DNA of 64,000 nucleotides from Monosporascus cannonballus (taxonomy: Eukaryota; Ascomycota; Sordariomycetes; Xylariales): NCBI GenBank assembly GCA_004154925.1, contig QJNS01000012.1:124001-188000 (forward strand). Direction: 5' to 3'. Each line of letters starts with the position of its first letter. The stretch's first letter is position 1. Below are positions 48,653 to 60,057 of the stretch, in pieces. A program made the translations under genes and the position numbers. The notes beneath the pieces were generated by a model that saw only the letters and a list, made by a program, of their open reading frames with translations, was not told the origin of the DNA and did not search any database.

Positions 48653-48856
48653 GTGGCGCATGAACGCATAACAGTACCTTTCAAGATTAAACCGGACAAT
48701 TAATGTTATAATTTAATATAAATAAAGAGCATGATTAAAAAAAAGGTTTAAGCGAAGATTTAACAAATATAATATCTTTTTATCTTCAGGATTTATTTAT
48801 TTCTTTTATAAATTTCAAGTTATGGTATAGTTCTGTATAATGCGTTCATATGCCGT
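48653..48856. mobile_element. Short MITE with TIRs and TA flanks
   Basis: A 204-bp AT-rich island is bounded by inverted ends: left GTGGCGCATGAACGCATAACAG, shortened here to its core ATGAACGCATAACAG, and right (inverted) ATGAACGCATTATACAG. TA lies on each side (48651-48652 and 48857-48858). It has no coding capacity. It could be a short Tc1/mariner-type MITE. Confidence 0.55.
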
Positions 48857-49175
48857 TAATTTTCGGTATCGCCTGCCAGGCTGTCCGATTCAGCAATTGT
48901 CATCATGTCTACTTCGTACTCCATTACGTGCCCATAGACCCCCTGATATAAACCCCGCTTCGCTTGCTGGGGGGATATATGAGGCCAGGATTATCGTTCG
49001 CCTATTCGTGCAATCCTTCATATTGCCTGGGACGCTGGAGCGGGCTTGAAACCCACTTACAACCATCAGCAACGAACGATTTGCTCCATCTGACTCGTTC
49101 GCTCGGACTTCATAACCTGCAAAAGTAGAATAAGCGAATATCCATTGGCTCATCACTGGCTCCTTGCTCTATCTT

Positions 49176-50824
49176 ATGGCGCGGAAAGGCAGTCGGAAAG
49201 TCAGGAGTGGTTGCCTGACATGCAAGTACGTTCGCTATCTTGTTCACCCTGACCGTGCTAATCGGGGGAACACGAGCCCTAACCTACATGCGACGCTAGA
49301 ATCCGGAAAGTGAAATGCGACGAAGGCAAGCCGGAATGTGACCGCTGCACTAAAACCGGCCGCAAATGTGACGGCTACCTCCCGGAAGTGGTGTGGCCTC
49401 GAGTGAAACGACCTTTCAGTAGTGCTCGCGACGCTAGCGAGCAGAGAGCCCTGCAGTTCTTCTTCGAGGCGACTGGGCCGTTTCTGTCGGGCCCCATGGA
49501 TTCGTACTTCTGGACTCATCTAGCAATGCAGTTCAGCCATTACCAACCAGCGGTACGGCATTCGCTCATTTCTATCAGCTCGTTGTATGAGCAGGTCCGC
49601 TACGACTCCCAGTCTGAGCCGCTGCTGAAGGGCAACAAGTTCGCTCTGCTCCACTATAATACTGCCATCCGCGAGCTCAAAGCTCTAGATAGCGAACCCT
49701 TGGTGCTTCTAGTCTGCATACTCTTCATCTGCATCGAGTTTCTGCAGGGCAACCGGCAAGCGGCATTCCAGCACTGCAAACACGGCATCCTCATACTTAA
49801 AAATGTCGAGACTGCTTATCCGTGGGTGAGAGAATACTTGGCGCCGATGTTCCGGCGCCTGAACATGGTCCCCCTATTCTTTGGGATGGACGTGGGGACG
49901 TTCCCCAGAGTCACTGAACTAGATGATTCATTTCCGAATCATTTCATCTCCATTGCTCACGCACAATTCTACCTCGATGATATTATGAACCGCACCATAC
50001 GCCTTGCACGCTATAGTGATATGCGCACCGTCGAAGGCCGGAGCCCGGAACGCGACCCCGTTCCTCGTGAGTACCTGGCAGAACAGAGAAGTCTCAAATG
50101 GGCTCTCGACGGTTGGGATTTGCGATTCCAAGAGCTTACCAGCAAGTCGCCACCGTCACCGGACCTAGCCAAGATGTATTACCATCTCGTATTGCGGTAT
50201 CTGGTCACCCATGTTTGGGTAAGCACCGCTTTTCAAAACAATGAGACCGTTTACGACGAGCACATTGAGAAATTCCGATTCGCAATCGACGAGTCGGCCC
50301 GGTTGGATGCCAGCGTAGGTATGTCCTTGGCGAGCTCCCGAGACCAGCCAAAATTCTCATTCGAGATTGGCTTCCTCCCGCTTCTCTATTTCATCGTGAT
50401 GAAGTGCCGCTGTCTCGCTACTAGGATTCGGGCTCTGGCGCTCATGAGAAGCCTAGGCGTTGCCAGAGAAAATTTTTGGGAGTCATCAAGCTTATGGTTA
50501 ACGGGCCGTCGCATTATTGAGCTCGAGCATGGAATCACGCTGGCCGAGAATGGCGAGCCATGTGATAGTGCGGTGGACTGGACTGCGCTACCCCCCGACA
50601 GGCTCAGAATCCGGACCATCTCAACTGATCCCAAAACTAGGATCCGAACGTACGAAAATGGAGAGGTGGTCCCCGGAATGCTTGCGGGCTTCTTCATGCG
50701 CAACACCGATGGCAAGATATATGTCCATTCCGAATTTCTTCCGAGAGTTGCCGGCGCGCGTCCCATTGCAGACAGCGGCAGACTCCCAATTATGTCTACA
50801 AGCATCAAGCCCCACGGGGAGTGA
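49176..50824 (+). CDS. Zn(II)2Cys6 fungal transcription factor
   Basis: Exon 1 is 49176-49225 and exon 2 is 49300-50824, with a 74-bp GT-AG intron inside the zinc-cluster codons. The product is 524 residues. The joined N-terminus MARKGSRKVRSGCLTCK followed by IRKVKCDEGKPEC and DRCTKTGRKCDGY has six Cys in the C-x2-C-x6-C-x6-C-x2-C-x6-C pattern of Gal4-type DNA-binding domains (about residues 13-40). The rest (VRHSLISISSLYEQV..., LLVCILFICIEFLQGN) resembles the fungal-specific regulatory domain. An intron inside the zinc cluster is common in this family. It sits just upstream of the cupin gene on the same strand, so it may regulate the cupin and arylsulfotransferase genes; this is inference. 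Targets are unknown. Confidence 0.9.
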
Positions 50825-51255
50825 GCATCGATCTACCTTGTCATAGTAGGACCGGGATCGTCGCGCTCGGTTACCTGGGCCACCTCGAAGCTATTCACTG
50901 CGTTTGAGGGCAATTCAAAGTAACGCCGACACGGCGGTAACACCCATCTCCTCAGCGGGACGTTACCGTGAGGACAGTGGGTTCAGGGGTGGAACGACGA
51001 TTGAATCGAGATGCAATATTGTCGTCATTGCATGCGTCAGAGTATCCCCACCCCTGAAACACGACCCCTCATGCGGTGTAACCTATAGGTCCCCCCGCGA
51101 GCATCAAAATAGTCAGACAACCGAAATCCGGCATCCGGTGACTACAAAACATCCCCGCTCCCATTCTGACCTGGACCGGCGCCTTCCCCTCTCCATCGCG
51201 CAACCCCATTCCCCTATTACGACTGAAAGCTAGAAACCTCAAGCCGGAGATCACG
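50825..51255. promoter_or_regulatory. Spacer between regulator and cupin gene
   Basis: 431 bp holding the 3' flank of the regulator and the presumed promoter of the cupin gene. No element is recognised with confidence. Confidence 0.35.
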
Positions 51256-51876
51256 ATGGCGTCGAAAAGCGATAAGGCCTCTGCTCCGAACCAGAGCGAT
51301 TCACGTCCGCCGGTCCCTTCTCAGGTCTCCCGCGACCTGCCCGGAACCACGACGTTTCTCACTGGCCACAACCCCTCCGGCCAGGCGGTCGTGCACTCGG
51401 CGCGCCCCGCGTCGTGGAAGCCGTTCGAGGGCGACGTGATGGGATTCAACCAGATCTACACGAACCGGTTCCCCGCGGACCTGAACGGGGACGCCGACGT
51501 GGCGTTCCACGACGAGGTGGTCGGGGCCGGCGGGATGGGGCTGGCCGCCAAAGGCGGCGTGGTGTGCCGCATGGTGGACTTCGGCCCGCTCTACGAGTGC
51601 ATGATGCACCGCACGCAGTCGCTCGACTTCGGCATCGTGGTCGAGGGCGAGGTGGAGATGCTGCTTGACGACGGCAGCAGGACGCTCCTACGCCGCGGCG
51701 ACGTGGCCGTACAGAGGGCCACCATGCACGCCTGGCGCAACCCGAGCCCGGACTCCTGGACGAGGATGGTGTTCGTGCTCCAGGATATCAAGCCCCTCGT
51801 TATCGATGGAAGGCGCCTGGGCGAGGATCTCGGGAGGGGCCTCGAGGGATTACCTCCGAGTGGGAATGATGATTAA
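51256..51876 (+). CDS. Cupin-domain protein
   Basis: A single exon encodes 206 residues. After a Ser/Pro-rich leader, residues about 55-180 form one cupin beta-barrel. The metal-site region reads MMHRTQSLDFGIVVEGEVEM, with His118 and Glu130. Motif 2 is RRGDVAVQRATMHAWRNPS, with Gln153 and His158. This H-R-T-x-S-x-D-F and Q-R-x-T-x-H-A-W arrangement is typical of small fungal cupins, some found in secondary-metabolite clusters. GC content is high (about 65%). It has no signal peptide. The substrate is unknown. It is convergent with the arylsulfotransferase gene and downstream of a Zn2Cys6 regulator. Confidence 0.88.
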   Translation: MASKSDKASAPNQSDSRPPVPSQVSRDLPGTTTFLTGHNPSGQAVVHSARPASWKPFEGDVMGFNQIYTNRFPADLNGDADVAFHDEVVGAGGMGLAAKGGVVCRMVDFGPLYECMMHRTQSLDFGIVVEGEVEMLLDDGSRTLLRRGDVAVQRATMHAWRNPSPDSWTRMVFVLQDIKPLVIDGRRLGEDLGRGLEGLPPSGNDD

Positions 51877-52497
51877 GTTACGAGTATGAGACACTGCCTG
51901 AGGGTCTCAGTTTGGACTTTGAGTTGCCCTGTGTTGGTTTCAGTTTATGGTCTAATTCTCATTAGAGGTCTTACGCAGATATAACATAGTTGGGTCTTCT
52001 CAATGTCTCTTGATGTCGCGGTGTCTCGGGTCACTTTAAGAGATCTCCATCGCTGCCATAAAATGCTAGTTTTTGGCTGTTTCGTTTGTTCACCCGTTCA
52101 ACCATTCAGTCTGAAAGATGAAGCTTCCATTCGATATCTGTCAGATTTCTTACGGCTGTCAAGGTTCTTACTCGGAATTAGGAGAGTCTAGGGGAAACTC
52201 CAGGTTCAGGCCAGTTGTTCCAGTCTTTCACATCTGTACTAATCAGCTCATCAATGCAGTGCTAGATGCTAAAAGTCAACTATGTAATCATATATAGCCA
52301 GCATCCTTTGATGCTACAGATGGCGACTAAGTTTCGGGGGCCTTGATCTGCAATATGTACAGACGTCGACTGCCCGCTTTCACGCGCCTAATTCCGAGCG
52401 CGAGCCTGACCAAGGGACGCATATTTTAATGTCGCCGGTTTGTCGGGGCGCGCGAGTCTCCTTTGACTGCTATTTCATTAATTATTAACGTCATTAT
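51877..52497. other. Spacer between convergent genes
   Basis: 620 bp separates the stop codons of the convergent cupin and arylsulfotransferase genes. No gene is seen; the 62-codon frame at 52003-52191 has no features. Confidence 0.45.
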
Positions 52498-54162
52498 CTA
52501 CAAGTACTTCGGCAGCCTCTTGCCGGCAAGTCTGATGCCGGTGGCCAGCTCGATGACATCGGTCGAAGCTAACACGTTTCCTGCGCTGTTCAGGGCATCA
52601 ACGCGGAAATATGATGCATTTGAAGGTGGTTGTATCGCTGTCTCGAAGCCCTCTTTTCCGACTCGGGTTATCCCTTCTAACGTAAGCGGATCGTCGCCTC
52701 CGGACTAGTCGCATGCGTTAGCGTGAAAAGCTGTCTTAAGTGGAAACGCTAATTTCATAGGGGCACTTACCACTGCCCAGAACACGACCTCCGTAGCCCC
52801 ATTCCAGCTTACGTAGATAACCGAGCCGAAGATAGCAATACTGGGCGGCCACGGCGGCTGCGCCTTGAAGTTCGACTTGAAAACTCGGTACGAGGTCGCA
52901 AGGCCGTCCCAGGAGTCGGACCATGGCCCAAACTGAATATCCATGGCCACCTCACCGCTCGGCGTGAACTCGGTAACCGCGGGGACGGTCCCCCAGCCGA
53001 TAAGTGCGTTACCGTTCGGCAGGCTGTGGTAGCCGCCCTGGGCCCAGGCTTGCACACTCCGGGGGTGGTAGAACTCGCGCACGAGCCTCACCGTCATGTC
53101 ATCGAAGTCGAGCGCGATCCGCATGGCGCGGCTGCAGTCTTGCTCGCACCCTGGGCTGGGGGAGGTCGGATGCATGACCTGGTTGTTGTAGAAGGTGATC
53201 TCGGCGGATGAGTCGCCAACGGTGTACGATGCGTCGACGAAGCGGGCGTGGTGCTGGTAGGCGAAGTTGGTCGCCTTCCCGTCGCTCAGGTCCTCGAACA
53301 TGTTGTTCTTGCCCCCGACCTGCCAGATCATCGAGCCGTCGGTGCCGTTGATCAACGCCAACGTCCTCAGGTGCCGGGACGAGATCAGGTAGTTGCCGTC
53401 CAGCGTCTTGAAGATGCTGTTCATATGGAACCAATCCCAACCGTTCTCACCCTCCTCATAGGCATCGCCGAACGACTCCGTCAGCTCGAAGTGGTCCGTC
53501 GCGTGCCACTCGAAGCGCACCTTACCAGTCACGATGTCGATTTCTTGAAAGGCGCAATCCTGGATACGCCCGTTTTCGGGGCCCCCTACCGAAGTCACGT
53601 TGTAGGTTTTGGTGTGGTAGTTGTTCAACATCGCTCCGCCGTCGTGCGTGAGGTCGAATTCGTGGTTGTCCGCTCCGGTTGGGAGGCCGTTCGTTGTAAT
53701 GTTGTACAGCAGGTTGTAACTCTCGTCGAGGATCAGTCCGGCACCGGTTCCCCATCCCTTCATGTCGCTGCCCGTCCAGATGGTCAGGTACACGGTGCCA
53801 TTGAAGGTCTGCAGCATCGGATTGCTGCCACCAACCCAGGTCGGGTCGGCATAGACCAGGCTTAGGTCTCTGGCGGAGAAGATCATAGGACTCCGGGGCT
53901 GATCTGATACGCTAGGAGAGAAGAAGATATGCGATTCGCTGCCCATGGCCTCCGGCCTCCACGCGTTGATGAGAAAGAGCGGCGATCTTATGTCCGATGA
54001 GTGATATGTCCGGTTTGGCTTGTCGCCATAGGCGCCGGCATTATATGCTCCATCGTCCCCGCTAGCTGCGCTGAAGTATGGCGTATCCGCCAACACCGAA
54101 GCAACCGGGCAGACGAGGAGAGAGGCTGCAAAGTACGCAGCCACGCCCGGAAACGAAAACAT
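52498..54162 (-). CDS. Arylsulfotransferase-family (ASST-like) secreted protein
   Basis: Exon 1 (54162-52771) and exon 2 (52704-52498) are joined across a 66-bp GT-AG intron (52770-52705), giving 532 residues. An in-frame stop inside the intron makes the single-exon frame look complete. The start is ATG 54162; an upstream GTG start is not used in fungi. The N-terminus MFSFPGVAAYFAASLLVCPV is a signal peptide. The body has the beta-propeller features of fungal ASST proteins: TGADNHEFDLTHDGGAML, GWDWFHMNSI, YLISSRH, ANGYQHHAR-like YQHHARF, FYNNQVMHPTS, GGYHSLPNGNALIGWG. Exon 2 encodes a short Ig-like end (SNASYFRVDALNSAG). Enzyme activity in fungi is not established for the family; it likely acts outside the cell. 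Confidence 0.88.
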
Positions 54163-56511
54163 GCTAGAGTGCACGATTGTATATGAACGACAGACAAAGC
54201 CAACTAGTCTTTGGCGGAGTACGGGGAGATCATTCGGAACCGCGATCCTGTCGGGCTGCGCACTCGTTCGACATTAGGCACGGCTGCCTCAAATATTCGA
54301 TAAAGAACGACGAAGGCGGGCCGGTATGTCGAAATTAATTATACCTATTCATTTCTTATTCACAGGCTAAAGAACTATCCACGACCCTCCAACACTGTTT
54401 AGATAAAAGGTTTGTGAACTATATTGGTGGAACTCGGGCTTGGAGGTTCGGCTCGACGGCTGTCGGACTAAAAGCAACGAGGTATTCTTCAGCAGGCAAG
54501 GCGAAGATCTGTATACATATTAGTATAGCATGGGGCGTGCCTCATTTTGATTATCCTACCCGCCTACCTGATCGAGGGGTGATGAAAGGGCGGCAGGGGC
54601 TCCGGCACTCCGATGTGCTGCTCTCCACGTTGGGCAAATCAGCAGCGACTTTCCCTTTCTGTAGCGGTCCGTAGATTCGGAAAACTCGTCTGAAACTACG
54701 TAAATATATGCGGGACGATCAGATTAAGCAAGCCACCAGCCTTCCCATACCACTCTATTGATAGACTACGTTAAGTAGACCAGAACACAATTTGCTGCTG
54801 GTTAATGGGGGGGACATAATGCTATCAATGTGTGCAATAGCTAGAAGAGCCTGCCATTTTCCAAATAGATCATGGAAGCGCGGAACAAGCCAGGGACGAC
54901 TTTTTCTTTCCTATTCTGCTTGCGTAACCTATCGAGCAGATCAGTCACAGGTCATCATTACCTGTGTTTGCCCGTCCATTTTCTAGCCTGGTTTTGGCTC
55001 TTGCATGAGTCGCATGTCACATCTCTTCAAAGGTTGTTGATCTTTACCAACGTACGTAGGTAGGGACCATAAGGGCATTTAAAAGTGGGCTTGAAATGGG
55101 CCGACGCGTGGGTTGGGGGCTTGGCAAAATATTGCATATTTTCAATTCTTTTAAATCAATTAGTACAGCAAAACAAACACCCACGAAGGCAGATAAAAGA
55201 ATAACAAAAATATTAAATGGGTTGAGCAGCCATTGGGTCTACCATTGGGAGTTTTAAGCCTAGAAAAGTTTCTGGCTTAATGCTGATTTCGTCCATTATA
55301 TCGTAGCTATCTGTGTCTGAAAGTGTGCCATAAATTTTGCCAAGAACCTGCCAAGGCGAAACATGCTGATCGTAACTATATTGACCACAACCCGGGCCGA
55401 CAGATAACAGAAACGCTGCTTCTCACCAGTTCTGCCAGTGGTTGTTCTCCGTTCCCAATCGAGGAACACAGGAAGCATAGACAGGGGGAGGCGTAATGTA
55501 TGTACGTGTTCTACTACGACAATCCAACTTGGTTGTGGCAACTCTCTTGCCGTTTTAAAGCAGCCTCTTGACAAGTCACTTGGCGGTGATTGCAACATCG
55601 GTTGAGCAAATGATAACACTTGTGCTAACCTTGAGATATCACCTATAACCTGTATGAGGTCTTTAACGTCCGCTCGCCAGTCGAGGTCTTTTTTTTCCCG
55701 TCAATCAATCGCATCTCAGCATAGCGACTGGTTCCGATTATGTGCTGACCGCAAACTCTTGTTGTTGCCCTTTTCCAGAAATAGTATGTCCGTCCTTAAT
55801 GCCAAATAGGGCATTTGCAAGAGATCCAACAGGATCGATCTGCGACAGCCCATAATTCCCCGAGATGGCCCGCCTTCTGCCATTTTACAACGGATCGTCC
55901 GCGCACATGGTCTCCTGTGCCAGTACCGCCACCTCATAGTCATAGAGATCCATTCAGGGGAACTGGCGGATTAGGAAGAACGCCTGGCCCGCGCCACGAT
56001 CAAACTAGTAACTTATTAGTAGCGCTCTATCCCGACATAGAGCCTAACCGCACCACGACAACTTAAACAAGCCCTTTTATCCTCTATGTAGGCTCGGAAC
56101 GGAACCCAGCAAATGTTTCGTGGGTAACATCGCCATATGCCAGGCTCGTCTAGCTAAGAGCTAGGCAAACTGTCGTTCTTTCCGTTGCTGCAGCGATTAA
56201 ATGTGCTAAACGGAGATTGCGCCACCGACACGCATGACCTGCTTGCTATCGGGCGCCCGGGCTGCTCATATTGTGTCTTTCATGCTTCATGGTCTGAAAC
56301 ACATGCGAGTCCAATGAAGATTCTGTATGCTGGAGCTTATGTGCTTCTAGATTACTCTGTCACTTTCAATACCCCTCCAGGATATATATATATATAGTAA
56401 GGTGAGGAACCACGGATCAGCAATCGAAGGCCGAACGTCCTGGCTTCCAACCAACCAATATTGAACTCGCAGGAGTTTGGAATCTGTGTAACAGCCCCCT
56501 CACAGTCTTTC
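54163..56511. other. Gene-poor stretch
   Basis: 2.3 kb with normal to slightly AT-rich composition. Many overlapping frames of 60-107 codons exist on both strands, with none recognised. The longest, 55296-55619 on -, has no domain. It includes the presumed promoter of the arylsulfotransferase gene at its left end. An AT-rich patch lies at 55130-55220. Confidence 0.4.
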
Positions 56512-57048
56512 ACCCACCAACGCCCCATCCCCCCAACGCGCCGCCATTTCCTCATACGAATCCTCAAAATCACTATATTTTCAACAGCATTTTAAAATTC
56601 GAATAAAAATCAGGAAAGTAAACAGTCTTAGAGATTATTATTAGCTTTAAGGCATTGATATAATAAGGCGTTAAAAATTACTTATAAGTACGTCACTATT
56701 TTTCTATTTCTGTTATTTGATAACGCTTTGTGTTTTATATTGTTCTGTTAGAGACCATACGATCTGCCATGGACTGCCAAGGGCTGCAGCCTTAGCAGGT
56801 CCATGCGTAGCTTGGCAACCCCACACATAGCTAGCTAGGTTGCCGGCTTCCGTCTTGTCAATTCTACACCTTCATCTTCATATCTGTTTCTATCCCTAAC
56901 AAGAACATTAATGTTCTTTAAATAAAATTTACATACGATCTCATTTTATAGCCTTAAATATTACCCCGGTTGCTGGATTTAACATCTATTTTTGAATGGG
57001 GAATAGTGGCGCGTGGGGGAGATGGGGCGTTGGTGGGGGTATCGCCTT
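56512..57048. mobile_element. E1: MITE-like TIR element of the E2 family
   Basis: Inverted ends: left at 56512-56546, CCACCAACGCCCCATCCCCC then AACGCGCC, and right at 57005-57040, TGGCGCGTGGGGGAGATGGG then GCGTTGGTGG. Interior about 460 bp, AT-rich, no ORF. The left interior (CTATATTTTCAACAGCATTT, TTAAAATTCGAATAAAAATC) matches E2 at 29303-29375 inverted. The right end continues TATCGCCT|TA as in E3. The exact left border and target duplication are uncertain. It is much less mutated than E2. Confidence 0.65.
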
Positions 57049-58554
57049 ATTATTCTAGAAGACTGCTCAGAGCCCTCAGTTCTCCGAACTCCTCTTGCGT
57101 CTCTGGCCTCAATGCTGTGCATACCACTGATTCACAAGTCCAACCTAGAGGTGGCTAGAATATGCCTTGTGTTCCGAAATATGGCATCCCCTGCGGAAAA
57201 GAAAAAGAGGAATAATAAAGTAAAGTAGAGTATAAAATAATACAAAACCGCAACAACGTCCGCGTACAGCACTTCCCCGACGTTCTCGCCTTGAGAAGAC
57301 CTACCCCCGGAGCGACACTTGACTCTGCCTACTACAGCGTCAGCATCATGTAGAAAGTGCCAGGTGGGCCGGCTCATTGTTAGCCTCGCGGCACGCGCCC
57401 CAAAAGCAGAGAAGTCGTAGCATGTGGCAGATTGGCGTGTGTTGCCATTGGCTCAAACCAGCCACCTCTTTAAAATCTTCCACACTACAACTGCGTCAGG
57501 GCGTAATGCAATCTCGTTCATCGCTCTGACAGATGCGACACATACTTTCAAATGTGATGGCGTCGCTAAAAATACGCACGAGGATTCAATAATCCCATCT
57601 TCGATGCCAGAAGCCGACTCACAAAACTTCAATTCTAACAACGAAAGAGACGTCCTCACAAGTTAATTACACGTTCCCCAGCTCAAAGATGAGAATAGAA
57701 GTGACCGGCCAGTGCTTTGAATCTGACACAGTGGCTCCGAAGACGTTCACGGTGAGACGCAGAATCCAATTCGCAGAGACCGTAGTTGATTGACGGATGC
57801 CATCTCAGCGACCTTCTTGCGACAATTTCCCCCCGAATAGCTAGCTCCGGGTTAGCGGTAGAGGCTCCCAAATAATACCGAGCCTTAAGTCGTTTCTTTT
57901 GGTCTATATCACTGGCAGTCAAGCCGCCTGAGAATCATCAGTCTGTTCAATACTTCCAGGATAGGTCTGGCCACGAAGAGATGAACCTGCTTTAGCACCT
58001 TGTCATGACGCTGTAGGCAAGGTGTAAGCTGGAATAAGGGGGTTCTGGAGTAGGGGACTTCAAAGCCCAAGACCCAGTCGGGGGGTCGAAGAAATTTTTG
58101 GCGCAGCTTTTGGCAAATAATTGTAATAAGGAGAGCCCATTATTCCTGAAACAGTAGACGAGGCAAGTATACTACCTACTCCCCATTCCTGACAGCTCCA
58201 GGGTCTGTTGAGAGCTAGAAGCCTTGTCGCGGTCTATGTCTCTTGCCGTAGTTCTCACGGTTAACCGCATATGCGTTTAATGGTGGGAATCCGCTGATAA
58301 CAGATAACGAACTCGTTTATGGCGTCATACCCCTCAATTGATGCATACCTTGCTTACCCTGCGTCTAGCAAAGCCACAGGAGATTCGACTTCAACTCATG
58401 CTCCATAACCGAGGTAATGTGAGCATATATGTCCATATTACTCTTGAACAAATATAGTTCGAGCTCCCGATATTTTGCCGTAATTCAATAGGTATTGTCT
58501 CCATGTTATATACTATATGATAGTCGCCAACCTGTGACAGCACAACGAGTTGTG
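57049..58554. other. Intergenic, no gene recognised
   Basis: Frames at 57424-57666 (+) and 57683-57922 (-) have no recognisable domains. The right part includes the upstream region of the thioesterase gene. The frame that runs in from 58495 lacks an ATG before 58555. Confidence 0.4.
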
Positions 58555-60057
58555 ATGGCTTGCAGGAACACATCGATACGGCGGCTGATCGCCTCAGCTT
58601 TCCGGCTTGAGCATTTGAAGCCGCCGAGCCATTTTAGGAGGGTCTCTCTCCGTTCGTCAAGATGTTTCCACGCGTCAACGGGGTGCCGTACAGATGGGGT
58701 ATTTCGAGGCCTCTCGGACGACAGACTACCAATGCCTTGGATAGAGGCATGGAGAGCCCAACAGAGAGGGGAGAACCCTGGGCCGGAGCATGGGGAAGCG
58801 GAGGAGCGTGATCTGTCGCCCCGGAAGATGAGCGACAGTTATCATCGCGTCATCCTTCCCCTCGGCCGCGATCCCTGGCTTTCAGACACGTATATCAATG
58901 CTACCGGCCATATTCGGTATGGCCTCTGATCCTTTTTGATGTACCTATGCACTCTCTAACGTGACGGTACCTACTGTACGAACAGACTAGGTACGATCTT
59001 CATGGACCTGGATGCTTTATCTGGCATAGTCGTATACAAACATACCGGCCCCGGCGTCATGACCGTCACGGCAGCGCTAGACCGCATAACCATAGCCCAT
59101 CCCCTGACCGAAATATGCGACCTCGAGTACTCCGGACGGGTGACGTACGCTTCTGGCAGATCCAGCATGGAAATCACTTGCAAAGTCGCGAGGGCCAGGG
59201 AAGAAGGCGAGCCGAGCAAACCCGAAGACGTCCTCCTCACTTGCACTTTCACCATGGTGGCCCTCGACCCGATCACGAAGAAGCCTGTCAACGTCCCGCG
59301 CCTCGTCTGCATGACGCCCGAAGAGGAGATGATTTACAAGATGGGAGAGGCCAAATCGTTGACCAAGAAGGCGGCGGCCAAGACCTCCCTCCTCGCGACG
59401 GAACCGAACGATCCCGAGTCCGCTCTGATCCACAAGATCTGGCTACGACAGCTTGAATACCACGACCCTAACAGCGACCTGCGGCAACCGCCTAATGTTG
59501 TCCCCATGTCGAAGACACAGATCTCGACTGCCTCTATCATGCAGCCGCAGTACAGGAACCGCCATCAGACCATGATCTTCGGTGGCTTCCATTTGAAGGA
59601 GACCTTCGAATTGGCATTCTGTTGCGCCGCTAGTTTCGCGCATGCGCGGCCTACCTTCATCAGCGCCGACCCGTGCACGTTCCGGAACCCGGTCCCGGTC
59701 GGCAGCGTGCTCTATCTGACCGCGACCATCGCGTATACGGATCCACCGCTGTTGGAAGAGGACGGCAGCGAGCCGCAGCACAAGGATCCGAAGAACCCCG
59801 TGACGAGACTCCATGTGCGCGTCGACAGCAAGGTCAGAGACGTCGAGCATGGCGTTGCGAAGCCTACGGGCCAGTTCAATTACACCTTCTCCGTGCCGAA
59901 GGATGTGAAAGTAATGCCGCACACTTACGAGGAATATATGATGTTCATTGATGCTCGTAGGAGGGTTCAACTCGGAGACGTCCAGTACCGTCAAGAGCAG
60001 GCGGAGTCGGAGCAGGAGCGACGCAAGCTCGCGGACGATTTCAACCTCACTGAATAA
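58555..60057 (+). CDS. Mitochondrial acyl-CoA thioesterase-like protein (double HotDog)
   Basis: Exons 58555-58916 and 58986-60057 are joined across a 69-bp GT-AG intron. The acceptor at 58985, not the nearer TAG at 58994, keeps the frame. The product is 477 residues. The N-terminus (MACRNTSIRRLIASAFRLEH...RRVSLRSSRCF) is basic and lacks acidic residues, typical of a mitochondrial targeting sequence. A SDSYHRVILPLGRDPWL motif leads into the first HotDog fold, with GHIRLGTIFMDLDALSG across the exon junction, then CTFTMVALDP and K. A second HotDog follows (QTMIFGGFHLKETFELAFCC...PVPVGSVLYL). The pattern matches the ACOT9/10-type thioesterases that hydrolyse acyl-CoA in mitochondria. Substrate range is unknown. 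Confidence 0.9.

Noticed and set aside
51301..51668. 102- and 84-codon frames over the cupin gene
   Set aside because: Shadows in high-GC coding sequence, rich in Arg, Gly and His; the cupin frame has the conserved motifs.
52705..52770. C-terminal end of the single-exon arylsulfotransferase reading
   Set aside because: It is intron sequence: GTAAGT at its start, TAG at its end, and the frame continues in exon 2.
58495..58554. Upstream extension of the thioesterase frame
   Set aside because: It begins with TTG, not ATG; the first ATG in frame is at 58555 and fits a mitochondrial targeting start.
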